DNA of 64,000 bases from Nostoc sp. JL34 (GCF_017114945.1 NZ_JABXKQ010000064.1:1-64000); one strand, 5' to 3'. Counted from the first letter of the stretch, positions 48,197 to 57,353 are shown. Notes: a model not told the origin generated them from the letters alone. Made by a program: numbers and translations.

Positions 48197-48823
48197 ATGA
48201 ATGTCTCAGCAAGTTTAACGCCGTTCAACAGTTCAACCCAAGACTCACTGCCGATGATTCTGGACACTTTACCAGATCCTGCCATCGCTTCCAAAACGTG
48301 TCCTCGGAGAACCAGGCTGCAAATTGACCTGATTTTACTGGCAATTGAAGCTTTAGAGCTTGGTGGTTCGGAAGCAATCCTGGCTTTCGCTCAAGAGTTG
48401 GATCTGAAAGGGATTGTTAAAGACAGGGTGAATTTATGGCGGATGCGTAGCTCTAACCCGCTACGAAGAGCGCACATGCGCCGTCCTTTAACTATTATGG
48501 AAGCAAAAGCTCTGGTGGTTATTGCTTGCTACATAGCACGGCGTTTAACTGTTGTCATCCGCCAGTTACTAATGATATGTGAACAAATGGAAGAAAAGCA
48601 GATTCCATTAGAACAGAATTTGCGGCTATCTAACTATCTAGAGCGGTTTAGAGCGCATTTTAAGAGCCGGATGAATGCTCGACGTTCTGGTGTACTAGCA
48701 TTAACTTCTGATGAAAAATTAGACGCGCTAGCGATAAATTTGTTAGGACAATTACTATTTTGTACTGGTACAGCTGGAATGCAGCGGTTCTGGATTAGTC
48801 TTTTTGACGGTGAAGTGGAATGA
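48197..48823 (+). CDS. DUF3038 domain protein
   Basis: This 208-residue largely helical cyanobacterial protein contains RRTRLQIDLILLAIEALELGG, the LRRAHMRRPLTIMEAKALV segment and a C-terminal LLGQLLFCTGTAGMQRFW. It matches the DUF3038 family. Function unknown. Its stop overlaps the start of the next gene (ATGA, 48820-48823), so the two are translationally coupled; DUF3038 and DUF4335 genes are neighbours in many cyanobacteria. No membrane segment. Confidence 0.85.
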   Translation: MNVSASLTPFNSSTQDSLPMILDTLPDPAIASKTCPRRTRLQIDLILLAIEALELGGSEAILAFAQELDLKGIVKDRVNLWRMRSSNPLRRAHMRRPLTIMEAKALVVIACYIARRLTVVIRQLLMICEQMEEKQIPLEQNLRLSNYLERFRAHFKSRMNARRSGVLALTSDEKLDALAINLLGQLLFCTGTAGMQRFWISLFDGEVE

Positions 48824-50253
48824 ATATTCAACGTAAGTACAGTCTACCTAATTGTACACTGCTTTTAGAAGGTTTAAGTGATGTCACTAGGGCTGCACAC
48901 TTCCAGGAAATGCGCCCGGAATTATCAATATTGGTAAATGCAGAATGCTATTTATCTGGTTATAACCAACCCCTAACGGGAGGGCGGGAATTTTTTGAAA
49001 GTTTGGTGAGGGCTGTTAGTGGCTATGCCCAAGAATTTTTAAGTAGTGTACCCAACCCGCAAGCGCACAACCAGGAATCGGAGCTAGTAGAGTTTCAGAA
49101 AATTGGCAGCAACCGACACAGGTTAATCATACATTCAGAAGGTGCTCCAGAAGGGTTCGAGTCTCACTCTAACAATTCCAAACGTCCGCCTATTGAAATA
49201 GATTTAAATACGGTGCAGTTGTTTGATTTAGTGGAAGCAGTGGATCAGTTTTTTGCTGATACCCAGACTTTACCAGAATTATCCCTAGAATTACAACCAG
49301 TTACCAGACGCTATGGCGGTGCTAGTCAAGCCTTAATTAGGCAGGCTGTTCCTGCTGCTGTGGGAGTATCAAGTTTAGCAGTAGCAGCGATCGCATTTAA
49401 CTTGATTCCACCTCCCCAAATGCGTCCACCACAGCCTAAGCCAGATGAGCAAACTAGCTCTACAACAAAGAGCATCACTCCTCCAGCATCAGCGGCTGCA
49501 ACACCTATTGTGGCTGCAACGCCCACACCAACACCCACAGCTAATGCAAAGCCAGTAGTTAAAGATTTAGAAGCACTTTTAAATACAGTTCCAGAAATTA
49601 CTGATCCATCTCAGTTGCGTGCATTGAATCGTCAAGTGTATAACCAAATTCATCCAGCTTGGACTAATCGCTCAGGATTGCCACAGGATTTGATCTATCG
49701 TTTAGGTGTAGCTGCCGATGGAGCGATCGTTGGTTATAAAGCAGTGAATAAAGAGGCGAATCAAGGAGTCGGGCAAACTCCTTTACCTAACTTACTTTAT
49801 AATCCTGCTAACCGCGCTCCCATTTCCAATGAACCGATCGCCCAATTCCGAATAGTGTTTACTACACAAGGTGTGCTGCAAGTTAGCCCTTGGCGGGGAT
49901 ATGCTAGGACACCAGAGGTAGTGGGTGCAAAAATTACTGACTCTAATATAACTAAAGGTTTAAATCAAAAGCTTTATAATACAGTTCGCCAATCTTGGAC
50001 TGGTACCCCCACCTTTACGCGAGATTTAAAATATCGGGTAGCGGTCAATAAAGATGGTGTAATTGCTGACTATGAACCACTAAACCAAGTTGCTTTTGAC
50101 TATTTTCGGGAAACTCCCCTTCCCAAGATGTTCAACGCTATCTACGGTTCTAATGTAGCTGCTCCCAATGACAAAGAACCTCTCGCCCATTTCCAAGTGA
50201 TATTCAAGCCTAACGGTAAACTGGAAGTCACTCCTTGGCAGGGATATCAGTAA
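48820..50253 (+). CDS. DUF4335 domain protein with duplicated C-terminal module
   Basis: The 477-residue protein starts with the DUF4335 domain (about 1-165, MNIQRKYSLPNCTLLLEGLS). A hydrophobic stretch follows (about 183-197, AVGVSSLAVAAIAFNLIP), probably a single membrane helix. Next come a Pro/Thr linker and two similar modules of about 90 residues: LNRQVYNQIHPAW to VLQVSPWRGY and LNQKLYNTVRQSW to KLEVTPWQGY. The modules share YRLGVAADGAIVGY with YRVAVNKDGVIADY. The layout suggests a membrane-anchored protein with paired periplasmic domains, coupled with the cytosolic DUF3038 partner. Function unknown. Confidence 0.82.
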   Translation: MNIQRKYSLPNCTLLLEGLSDVTRAAHFQEMRPELSILVNAECYLSGYNQPLTGGREFFESLVRAVSGYAQEFLSSVPNPQAHNQESELVEFQKIGSNRHRLIIHSEGAPEGFESHSNNSKRPPIEIDLNTVQLFDLVEAVDQFFADTQTLPELSLELQPVTRRYGGASQALIRQAVPAAVGVSSLAVAAIAFNLIPPPQMRPPQPKPDEQTSSTTKSITPPASAAATPIVAATPTPTPTANAKPVVKDLEALLNTVPEITDPSQLRALNRQVYNQIHPAWTNRSGLPQDLIYRLGVAADGAIVGYKAVNKEANQGVGQTPLPNLLYNPANRAPISNEPIAQFRIVFTTQGVLQVSPWRGYARTPEVVGAKITDSNITKGLNQKLYNTVRQSWTGTPTFTRDLKYRVAVNKDGVIADYEPLNQVAFDYFRETPLPKMFNAIYGSNVAAPNDKEPLAHFQVIFKPNGKLEVTPWQGYQ

Positions 50254-50287
50254 TTGGGCATTGGGCATTGGGAAGAGAATTAAGCTG

Positions 50288-50653
50288 CTATTCCCTATTC
50301 CCTATGGATTTTAGATAATCATTTAGCTCGGGTAATAGTTCATCAAGAATTGGTTTAAATCTGCTTACCTGTTCATTTGTCAATAACTGTCTGGCGTAGG
50401 CTAACCTCAACCAACTGATTGTTTCATACAAAGACCCTCTCGCAATCTTGACAAAACGTCGATTGTCTTGGTCTTTGTACCTATCTCTACCTTCTGCGAT
50501 ATTGGCACAAACACTATCAGCAGACCGAACAATTTGCTTACCCAGTGTATCTTTAGTGAAATTGTCCCATCCTTTAACAATATGCCAAATTTCATTAGCT
50601 AGCTTCTCAGCAAATTGATAAACTTCTAAGTACTCAAAATCAGGTCTTCTCAC
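50288..50653 (-). CDS. Four-helix bundle (S23/IVP) family protein
   Basis: This 121-residue all-helical protein of the S23 intervening-sequence/four-helix bundle family has LEVYQFAEKLANEIWHI, GKQIVRSADSVCANIAEG and RGSLYETISWLRLAY in order. Members were first found in bacterial 23S rRNA intervening sequences and include the Avd partner of diversity-generating retroelements, though most stand alone. I see no reverse transcriptase or variable repeat nearby, so a link to such an element is not supported. It is convergent with the DUF4335 gene and followed on the minus side by short repeats. Confidence 0.85.
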   Translation of the reverse strand: MRRPDFEYLEVYQFAEKLANEIWHIVKGWDNFTKDTLGKQIVRSADSVCANIAEGRDRYKDQDNRRFVKIARGSLYETISWLRLAYARQLLTNEQVSRFKPILDELLPELNDYLKSIGNRE

Positions 50654-50706
50654 AAAAGTCCATTGATCATTTATTGATCAATAGTTCCCAATGCCCAATG
50701 CCCAAT

Positions 50707-52977
50707 TTACCTTGTAATTCTCCGCATATAATTCCCCCACAATTGAGCTGCTTGAGCGCTGCTACCAGATGTCGGGGAATTATTGTCGTTTCCCAGCCAA
50801 ACGCCAGTTACAAGTCGCTGACTAGGGATAAAACCAATAAACCACAAGTCAACGTTTTTATCAGTCGTGCCAGTTTTACCAGCTTCACCTAATCCAATAG
50901 CAGCACTACGACCAGTACCTCTTGCGATTACACCACGCATCAAACTAGTCATCTCATCGGCGACATTATTTGTCAACACTCGTTTGTTGGCACCTGGATC
51001 TTGGTCGAAGGAGTAGATTACCCGACAGGTTTTGATATCATTGCGATCGCGGCAATCACCACTGTCTAAAATTCGGCTAATGGCATGGGGAGGATTCGAC
51101 ACACCCCGATTGCCAATAGCGCCAAAAGCACCAGTCATTTCCAAAACATTGACTACACTTTGACCCAGTACCAAGCCAGGAACCGGATCGAGGTTTGATT
51201 TTATCCCCAAACGCTGCGCCATTGCCACAACTTTATCCAGCCCAACTTCTCTGGCAACTCGCAAGGCGATCGGATTTTCTGAAAGCGCTAGCCCGGTGGC
51301 AATATCGAAGCTAGTGTCAGCACCTGCACGACAGGGTTTATAAGTAAAGCCTTGCCAAGTTAAAGGGGCACAGGAATAACTTTTTGATTCTGGAATTCCC
51401 TGTTGAATAGCAGCGGTGTAAGCAAAGATTTTGAAGGTAGAACCTGGTTGTCTTTTGGCTTGAACAGCACGATTGAACTGACTTTTTTTATAATCAGTCC
51501 CGCCTACCATCGCCAGGATATTGCCTGTACTAGAGTCAAGAGTGACTACTGCTCCTTGAGAAAAATTAAAATTTCTACCAGAGTTGTTCACTGAATTACT
51601 CAACGCTGCTTCAGCTTGTCTCTGTATCGCTGGATCGAGCTTGGTTTCAATAATATAGTTTCCTTCTCTTGCTGCTCCTTCCCCCAAGATTGATTCGAGT
51701 TCAGAGAAGACGTAACTGTAAAAATAAGGTGCGATGGTTTTGGCTTGCTGTTCGCAGACTTTAGGACTAACCTGGACGGTGGAACGTCTGGCTCGGTTTG
51801 CATCCTCAGGTTTAATTTTGCCCATCTCCAGCAATCGCTTAATTACGCGATTCCGGTATTCAGCTGCTTCTAACTTATTTGGCCCATCCCCACAAAAATC
51901 GAAAGCGTTGGGGGCTGGTAAAATTCCTACCAATGTTGCTGCTTCTGCCAAAGTTAATTCTTTAGCCGACTTTTCAAAGTAATATCGGGCTGCATCCTCA
52001 AAGCCAGAGGTATCTCCCCCCAAAAAAACCCGATTTAAGTACATCAGCAAAATATCATCTTTGCTGTAAAAGGTTTCGAGTTTCAGAGCGACAATTGCCT
52101 CTCGCAATTTGCGTCCAAGGGTATCCTGTCTACCTACATACTCGCGGAATAAACTGCGGGCAACTTGCTGGGTAACAGTGCTGGCTCCTTGTTGCACATC
52201 TCCGCTGCGGCTATTGATCAACACAGCTCGTAAAATCCCCAGAGGGTCAACCCCAAAGTGCCAGTAATAACGAGTATCCTCTGAAGCCACAACCGCCGCA
52301 GGCAAATAAGGGCCAAATTCCTCTAAACGCTTCATGTCTACATGAGAGGTAGTTCGAGGCTCTCTCAGCGGGGTAGCTCCATCACGGGCGTAAACAACTA
52401 CTGGGGCGCGTGTCGCTGTAGGTAGAGGTTTAACTGAAAATTTTAGCCATTCGACGCCAATCACTAACGTTAACAGGGCACTGACACCACCGACACCATA
52501 AGCTGTCCAAGTTGCAGCTTTGACATACCAGGCTGGTGGATCGACGTATTGCAATCGCACAGAAGCGGCGAGTTCTGGGGGGCCTAGAGTCAGAATATCG
52601 CCGTGACGCAGTTCTAGGGAACTCACACGACGCTTGCCACGATAAATACCATTGGTGGAGTTTTCGTCTTTGATCACGAAAACTGGTGTGCGCTGAGTAG
52701 AATTGCGCGATAGTGACAGGTGAATTTGGCTGACAACAGGGTTACGGATGACGATATCGCTGGATTTGGAGCTACGACCGAGAATATAGCGATCGCCCAA
52801 CAGTGGATATACTTCTGCCTTATCCGCCCCCGCATCCTGCACCCAAAGTTCCGGTACTTTGGCATTAGGCTTGAGCGCCAATTTAGAAAAATCGACCCTA
52901 GCTTGAATCGTATGTACTGCTTGAGTCAGTTGACCTAGTAACGTTTGTGGCTTGTGAGGCGGTTGGGGAGAACTCAT
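50707..52977 (-). CDS. Class A penicillin-binding protein (PBP1A type) with N-terminal FHA domain
   Basis: This 756-residue bifunctional peptidoglycan synthase has FHA domain about 60-140 (GDRYILGRSSKSSDIVIRNP and ENSTNGIYRGKR), a transmembrane helix about 158-176, and a transglycosylase domain with E233 in ASEDTRYYWHFGVDP. The transpeptidase has S513/K516 in PGSTFKIF, SEN at 566-568 and KTG at 701-703. All catalytic motifs are intact. The FHA fusion implies control by phosphothreonine, placing wall synthesis downstream of a Ser/Thr kinase. Such fusions occur in other cyanobacteria; the activating kinase is not in this window. Confidence 0.93.
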   Translation of the reverse strand: MSSPQPPHKPQTLLGQLTQAVHTIQARVDFSKLALKPNAKVPELWVQDAGADKAEVYPLLGDRYILGRSSKSSDIVIRNPVVSQIHLSLSRNSTQRTPVFVIKDENSTNGIYRGKRRVSSLELRHGDILTLGPPELAASVRLQYVDPPAWYVKAATWTAYGVGGVSALLTLVIGVEWLKFSVKPLPTATRAPVVVYARDGATPLREPRTTSHVDMKRLEEFGPYLPAAVVASEDTRYYWHFGVDPLGILRAVLINSRSGDVQQGASTVTQQVARSLFREYVGRQDTLGRKLREAIVALKLETFYSKDDILLMYLNRVFLGGDTSGFEDAARYYFEKSAKELTLAEAATLVGILPAPNAFDFCGDGPNKLEAAEYRNRVIKRLLEMGKIKPEDANRARRSTVQVSPKVCEQQAKTIAPYFYSYVFSELESILGEGAAREGNYIIETKLDPAIQRQAEAALSNSVNNSGRNFNFSQGAVVTLDSSTGNILAMVGGTDYKKSQFNRAVQAKRQPGSTFKIFAYTAAIQQGIPESKSYSCAPLTWQGFTYKPCRAGADTSFDIATGLALSENPIALRVAREVGLDKVVAMAQRLGIKSNLDPVPGLVLGQSVVNVLEMTGAFGAIGNRGVSNPPHAISRILDSGDCRDRNDIKTCRVIYSFDQDPGANKRVLTNNVADEMTSLMRGVIARGTGRSAAIGLGEAGKTGTTDKNVDLWFIGFIPSQRLVTGVWLGNDNNSPTSGSSAQAAQLWGNYMRRITR

Positions 52978-53407
52978 CGGCTATTCACATCACACTTTTT
53001 AGTGAAGAATCAGGCGAATTACAATTTTAGATGTTAGTCTTTCATCATTTTACTCATAAGCCAAAGCATAAATTCGCTATACGGTAATTTTTGATCTAAT
53101 TTATACTTTAACTTAGCTTTTTATCAATAATTATTTGTAATTTTTGTCACTTCTTTACAAAATCACAATTTTTTCCCCCATTCTCAAAGGCTTATTTAAT
53201 CTACGATTACTAGTGCAATAACTACAAGAATATTATTATTACCTGTATTTTTAAGCACTAACTATCAAGAAACAACAGATTTAATTTTTACCAATTTTAC
53301 ATATCCACCTATTCTGAAACAAGCCTAAATCTCTTCATTTAGGAAGATTTTCTAAATCCTATTGTCTGTTTTAATGGGCCGAGTGTTCCGTTGAGGTTAA
53401 TTTCAGA
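52978..53407. other. AT-rich intergenic region, divergent promoters
   Basis: This 430-nt gap lies between the divergent PBP and proline-rich protein genes. It is AT-rich, has no ORF with coding character, and no operator was recognised. Confidence 0.45.
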
Positions 53408-54085
53408 ATGATGGGAAAATCTCTGACCCTGATTGGTACAGCTTTATCTTTGGCACTTACCACTAATATTGCTGTAGCCGAATCCAGTAAATCCCCCATA
53501 GCCCAATCTAGTAGCGACTCTACTAGCGCACCAACGGAAATCAAGATGTCGCCAGAAGGTATGAAAATTCTGTGCGAGTATTTTCCGCTCAACTCTCGCT
53601 GTCCCAACGGTACAGCAGCCACCCCTAGCGCTCCTAGTAGCACTACAGTACCAGCAGAAACCACGCCTGATAGCACAACTGCACCAGGAAGCATGACACC
53701 ACCTGGAGAAAGCACACCAGCACCAGGAACTATCACTCCACCTGGAGAAAGCACACCAGCACCAGGAGGCATAACCCCACCCGCACCTGGCGCTCCTAGC
53801 AACTTAACTCCAGCACCAGGAAGTGTGACCCCACCTGCACCTGGCGCTCCTAGCAACTTAACTCCAGCACCAGGAAGCGTTACTCCTCCTGAACCTGGCG
53901 CTCCTAGTAACTTAACTCCAGCACCAGGAAGTGTGACCCCACCTGAAGGCGCTCCTGGCAGCACTACCGAACCAGGTAGCGTGACCCCACCTGCACCTGG
54001 CACTCCTGGCAGCACTACCGAACCAGGTAGCTCTCCCAGTACTCCTGGCTCTAGTTTGCCAAAAACTCCTACCACAGGTAATTAA
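53408..54085 (+). CDS. Secreted Pro/Thr-rich repeat protein
   Basis: The 225-residue protein has a signal peptide (GTALSLALTTNIAVAES), a short conserved-looking segment around residues 42-70 with MKILCEYFPLNSRCPNG (two Cys), and a low-complexity tail of Pro, Gly, Ala, Ser and Thr. Tail repeats include the 18-residue unit APGAPSNLTPAPGSVTPP, present about three times. Probably an extended cell-surface or periplasmic protein; no known function. It is divergent from the PBP gene and convergent with lspA. Confidence 0.65.
   Translation: MMGKSLTLIGTALSLALTTNIAVAESSKSPIAQSSSDSTSAPTEIKMSPEGMKILCEYFPLNSRCPNGTAATPSAPSSTTVPAETTPDSTTAPGSMTPPGESTPAPGTITPPGESTPAPGGITPPAPGAPSNLTPAPGSVTPPAPGAPSNLTPAPGSVTPPEPGAPSNLTPAPGSVTPPEGAPGSTTEPGSVTPPAPGTPGSTTEPGSSPSTPGSSLPKTPTTGN
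53783..53944 (+). repeat. 54-bp coding tandem repeat
   Basis: Three near-identical 54-bp units, starting ccacctgcacctggcgctcc, encode PAPGAPSNLTPAPGSVTP. Units differ by few base substitutions, indicating recent duplication. Confidence 0.8.
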
Positions 54086-54267
54086 ATTAAAAGCTGAGGC
54101 ATAATCTAAATCTAAATACTGATTTGCCATCAGCGATCGTCGGTGCATCTTATTTGACCTCTTGCACCAGTTATGCAAGCTGGTGTAGGATGATAAATAA
54201 AAATAGCTAGAACCTTTATAGAGCAAGTCTTCGCATATAAGACTGAGCAAGGGTTTCAGTAATCAAG

Positions 54268-54292
54268 AGCCTGGGATTAATCATCCCAGGCT
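54268..54292. terminator. Bidirectional hairpin before lspA stop
   Basis: The arms AGCCTGGGAT and ATCCCAGGCT pair over 10 bp around TAATC, eight bases from the lspA stop at 54300. It can terminate both the proline-rich protein gene and lspA. Confidence 0.75.
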
Positions 54293-54299
54293 TAATGAT

Positions 54300-54776
54300 T
54301 TAATGCGACCTGCCAGTTGAAGTCGGTGTTTTTTGCAAGGAAGCAATTAACAGGCAAACAATACCGATACTAATAAATGAATCTGCCACATTAAATACAG
54401 CAAAGTTGATCAGGCGAAAATCAAGAAAATCAACAACGTAGCCTAAAACAAAGCGATCAATACCGTTGCCCATAGCTCCACCTAAAATCAAGCCATAGCC
54501 TAACTGATCCCACAAATTTAACGTTGGGCCAAACAAGGCCAACGCTATCAATACTAAACTCACTCCTAAAGATAGCCAGCGCAACCACTCTACTTTCCCA
54601 CTTAATAGACTAAAAGCTGCACCAGTATTAGTGACATAGGTGAAGTGAAATATCCCAGGTAAGAGTGGTAGTGTCTGCCCCAAGCTAAAGCTTTGTACCA
54701 CCCAGTATTTTGTTATTTGGTCTAAGAAAAAAGCTATGAAGGCAGCAATCCAGAAAAGACGATTTTTTAAACGCAT
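54300..54776 (-). CDS. lspA: Lipoprotein signal peptidase
   Basis: LspA is the aspartic protease that cleaves prolipoprotein signal peptides after lipidation. The 158-residue protein has four transmembrane helices and the two catalytic Asp motifs: GNGIDRFVLGYVVDFLDF (Asp in GIDR region) and FAVFNVADSFISIGI, plus the N-terminal DQITKYWVV. Its own substrates would include the two TolB-like lipoproteins and PstS in this window. It is downstream of bioY on the same strand, with a 94-nt gap of short repeats. Confidence 0.95.
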   Translation of the reverse strand: MRLKNRLFWIAAFIAFFLDQITKYWVVQSFSLGQTLPLLPGIFHFTYVTNTGAAFSLLSGKVEWLRWLSLGVSLVLIALALFGPTLNLWDQLGYGLILGGAMGNGIDRFVLGYVVDFLDFRLINFAVFNVADSFISIGIVCLLIASLQKTPTSTGRSH

Positions 54777-54790
54777 GGCGAATTAGTTAT

Positions 54791-54834
54791 TGATCATTGG
54801 TCATTGGTCATTGGTCATTAGTCATTGGTCATGA
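54791..54834. repeat. Short tandem repeat (tcattggtcattagt)
   Basis: Six or so units of tcattgg and tcattag lie just upstream of lspA. Similar short tandem repeats lie in other gaps of this window. Confidence 0.75.
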
Positions 54835-54870
54835 GCTTTTGACAAATGACAAAGGACGAAGGACAATAAA

Positions 54871-55458
54871 CTAATAAAACATTAAGTGACGCAATACATA
54901 TGCTATTACAGTAACGGCACAGACCACAGTTAGTTGACCTGGTAGTGCAAACCAGGAGTATCTGAGGATTGCTTGCATCAAGGGTAGATTTTCTGTGCCT
55001 TTCCACTGAAAAAGATAGCTAATAATCAAATAAGTAATACCGCATAGGTGGAGAGTTAACAAGCCACAGACGCAACTAAAGGCAAGAGTTTCTAGTCGAG
55101 GTCTAGCTTTAAAGGCAACTAAGCCACAAATCCAAGCTCCAGGAATAAACCCTAGTAGATAGCCAAACTGAGATAGCTTGACATAACCAATACCACCCCC
55201 ATCGGCAAATACTGGTAATAAGGTTAACCCCATGACTAGATATGCAATTTGCGAGAGCGCACCGGCATTTTTGCCCCCTAAACAACCTACTAACAGTACT
55301 GCGCCAATTTGAAAAGTGACTCCTAAAGAAAAAGTCTGAATTCCGTGCTGACTCCAAGTCCAAGGTAAGGTGATGCCATAAGCTTCTAGAAAGGTGCCAC
55401 CCATTGTTAGGAGTAAGCCAATCATAGACCATAGTAATTGATTAGAAGCAGCAAACAT
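54871..55458 (-). CDS. bioY: Biotin transporter substrate-binding subunit BioY
   Basis: BioY captures biotin at the membrane as the S component of an ECF-type transporter. The 195-residue protein has six hydrophobic helices with LGVTFQIGAVLLVGCLGGKNAGALSQIAYLVMG split around the family's characteristic region and GYLLGFIPGAWICGLVAFK. No ECF ATPase or T component (bioM/bioN) is nearby; it may work alone or with shared modules. It supplies the cofactor used by AccC but the accC gene is about 51 kb away. LspA follows 94 nt downstream on the same strand. Confidence 0.9.
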   Translation of the reverse strand: MFAASNQLLWSMIGLLLTMGGTFLEAYGITLPWTWSQHGIQTFSLGVTFQIGAVLLVGCLGGKNAGALSQIAYLVMGLTLLPVFADGGGIGYVKLSQFGYLLGFIPGAWICGLVAFKARPRLETLAFSCVCGLLTLHLCGITYLIISYLFQWKGTENLPLMQAILRYSWFALPGQLTVVCAVTVIAYVLRHLMFY

Positions 55459-55946
55459 TTATCAGGCAACCAGGAAAAGGCAAAAGGGTAAATCAACAGC
55501 AACCAGTATATTCATTAATATTGAAATGAAATTTGTGCTGACATCTTAAGAACTAGCATATTTTCTTTTGCCTTTTCGCTATGTAATTTTTGAGTTCTAC
55601 GAATTTTGGCTTAGGTGTCTATATCTGATTTTATTGAATGAGGCGTGTTCTGAATTCTGGTATTTGATCCAGAATATGGTAAAATAAACGTCATTTAAGT
55701 TAGTATTTATATTGAATTTTTCAGGACATTGCCTAAATTTGGCTACAAAGTGCTTATATTTGCATAACTTTTTACGACTTGACCAACGAAATTACACTAC
55801 CAATAAAGTTTTGTAAATACGTGTAATTAGCTTACGGTAGTGCTATTTATATCTTAAAACTAAAGAGCAAGAGTATAAAATTTATCAAGTAAAATTATAA
55901 GTAAGGGTTTGATCTTCATCAAAAAAAACAAGTATTTTTTTGCTTT
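55459..55946. other. AT-rich region between bioY and the Pho box
   Basis: This stretch between the bioY start and the pstS Pho box is AT-rich with no ORF. It probably carries the bioY promoter. Confidence 0.45.
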
Positions 55947-55976
55947 ATTAACCTATCGTTAATCTTTATTGTTGTC
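55947..55976 (+). promoter_or_regulatory. Pho box (PhoB-type binding site) upstream of pstS
   Basis: Three 8-bp half-sites on an 11-bp period are seen: ATTAACCT (55947-55954), GTTAATCT (55958-55965) and TTGTTGTC (55969-55976), each separated by three bases. The first two match the cyanobacterial consensus (C/T)TTAA(C/T)(C/T)(T/A) well and the third partly. It lies about 56 nt before the pstS start codon, as expected for activation under phosphate starvation. Confidence 0.75.
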
Positions 55977-56031
55977 CTTTAAGGGTATCTTAGAGACGCT
56001 CACCTGAAAAGTTACTAAAAAATTGATAGCG

Positions 56032-57213
56032 ATGCTCTCACGTCTTAGTGCAATAAAAACTCATCGCCTCACAGGTTCAATTTCAGTGTTAGCACTGACA
56101 ATCAGCCTAGCAGCTTGTGGCGGACAGCAAACCCCAGATACAGCCACTAATAAGGATACGCCTTCTGGCACTGCTACAGATACTACTGCCTCTAGCCCAG
56201 CTAAATTAGACCTTGGCGGAACCGTAAAGTTAAGCGGAGCTGGTGCGTCTTTTCCGGCACCACTTTACGATACCTGGTTCACAGATTTAAACAAAAAATA
56301 TCCCAATCTGCAAGTTGACTATGCATCAGTTGGTAGCGGTTCTGGAGTTGAACAATTTATCAAAGGTACTGTAGACTTTGGTGCCAGCGATGTCGCAATG
56401 AAGGATGAAGAAATCCAGAAAGTACCAGCAGATAGAGGTGTTATTTTACTACCTGTGACTGCTGGTAGCATCGTGTTGGCTTACAACTTGCCTGATGTTC
56501 CAGAACTTAAACTGCCACGAGCCGTTTACGCCGATATTCTACTAGGCAAAATCACATCTTGGGATGATGCCCAAATTGCCAAGGCTAACCCAGGTGCAAA
56601 GCTTCCTAAAGAGGCAATAACGGTTGTTTATCGTTCTGATGGTAGTGGAACTACGGGTGTGTTCACAAAACACCTCAGCGCTATCAGCCCTGAGTGGAAG
56701 AGTAAAGTTGGTGAAGGCAAAACTGTCAACTGGCCTAAGGGAGTCGGTGCTAAGGGTAACGAGGGTGTTACTGCCCAAATCCAACAAACTCAAGGTTCTA
56801 TTGGTTATGTCGAGTATGGCTATGCCAAACAAAATAGTCTCAAGTTTGCTGCTTTAGAAAACAAAGGCGGTAAGTTTGTTGTAGCTAGTGAAGAGTCAGC
56901 TTCTAAAACTCTCGAATCAGTACCTCTACCCGCAAATCTCCGCTCCTTTATTTCCGATCCCGAAGGGGCTGATTCCTATCCAATTGTCACTTATACCTGG
57001 ATTTTGGCTTACAAGAAATATCCGAATGCAGCAAAAGCCAAGGCAATCGAAGCCACCATCGAATACGCTTTAACTGAGGGTCAGAAGCAGGCTACTGCAC
57101 TAGGATATGTTCCTCTACCCCAAAGCGTCATCACAAAGGTGGCTGCTGCTGCTGACCAAATCAGTCCAGAGTATAAAATTTCTGTAGCTAGTGGGAGTAG
57201 CGCTAGCAAGTAA
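56032..57213 (+). CDS. pstS: Phosphate ABC transporter, substrate-binding protein
   Basis: PstS is the high-affinity periplasmic phosphate-binding lipoprotein. The 393-residue protein has a signal ending LAACGG (lipobox LAAC), then the typical KLSGAGASFPAPLYDTWF, the VGSGSGVEQFIKGTVDFGASD and VVYRSDGSGTTGVF motifs that bind phosphate, and EYGYAKQN. I chose ATG 56032 over an in-frame TTG three codons upstream. First gene of a pstSCAB operon; a Pho box lies just upstream. A stem-loop follows the stop, which may raise pstS transcript abundance over the rest. Confidence 0.95.
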   Translation: MLSRLSAIKTHRLTGSISVLALTISLAACGGQQTPDTATNKDTPSGTATDTTASSPAKLDLGGTVKLSGAGASFPAPLYDTWFTDLNKKYPNLQVDYASVGSGSGVEQFIKGTVDFGASDVAMKDEEIQKVPADRGVILLPVTAGSIVLAYNLPDVPELKLPRAVYADILLGKITSWDDAQIAKANPGAKLPKEAITVVYRSDGSGTTGVFTKHLSAISPEWKSKVGEGKTVNWPKGVGAKGNEGVTAQIQQTQGSIGYVEYGYAKQNSLKFAALENKGGKFVVASEESASKTLESVPLPANLRSFISDPEGADSYPIVTYTWILAYKKYPNAAKAKAIEATIEYALTEGQKQATALGYVPLPQSVITKVAAAADQISPEYKISVASGSSASK

Positions 57214-57233
57214 ACAATCAAACACGGCTAATC

Positions 57234-57263
57234 AATAATAACTTGGAACACGGAGTTATTATT
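57234..57263 (+). terminator. Hairpin between pstS and pstC
   Basis: The arms AATAATAACT and AGTTATTATT pair perfectly over 10 bp around a 10-nt loop. It lies 20 nt after the pstS stop and is followed by a GTATCAG sequence, without a long T-run. It likely stabilises the pstS mRNA or partly terminates transcription before pstC. Confidence 0.65.
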
Positions 57264-57353
57264 GTATCAGTTTAAATAGATGATGAGGCGAAAATTTTAC
57301 TAATCTGATTGCCTCCTACATTCTTCTCTGATTTAATTTTAAAGTCGGTATTC

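Noticed and set aside
49153..49175. tRNA T-arm-like sequence gggttcgagtctc
   Set aside because: It lies within the DUF4335 coding frame and no acceptor or anticodon stem could be built around it.
50288..50653. Four-helix-bundle protein as part of a diversity-generating retroelement
   Set aside because: No reverse transcriptase, template repeat or variable repeat was seen within the window.
53371..54075. Minus-strand 234-codon Gly/Leu/Pro-rich frame
   Set aside because: Antisense shadow of the secreted proline-rich protein; the plus frame has the signal peptide and start context.
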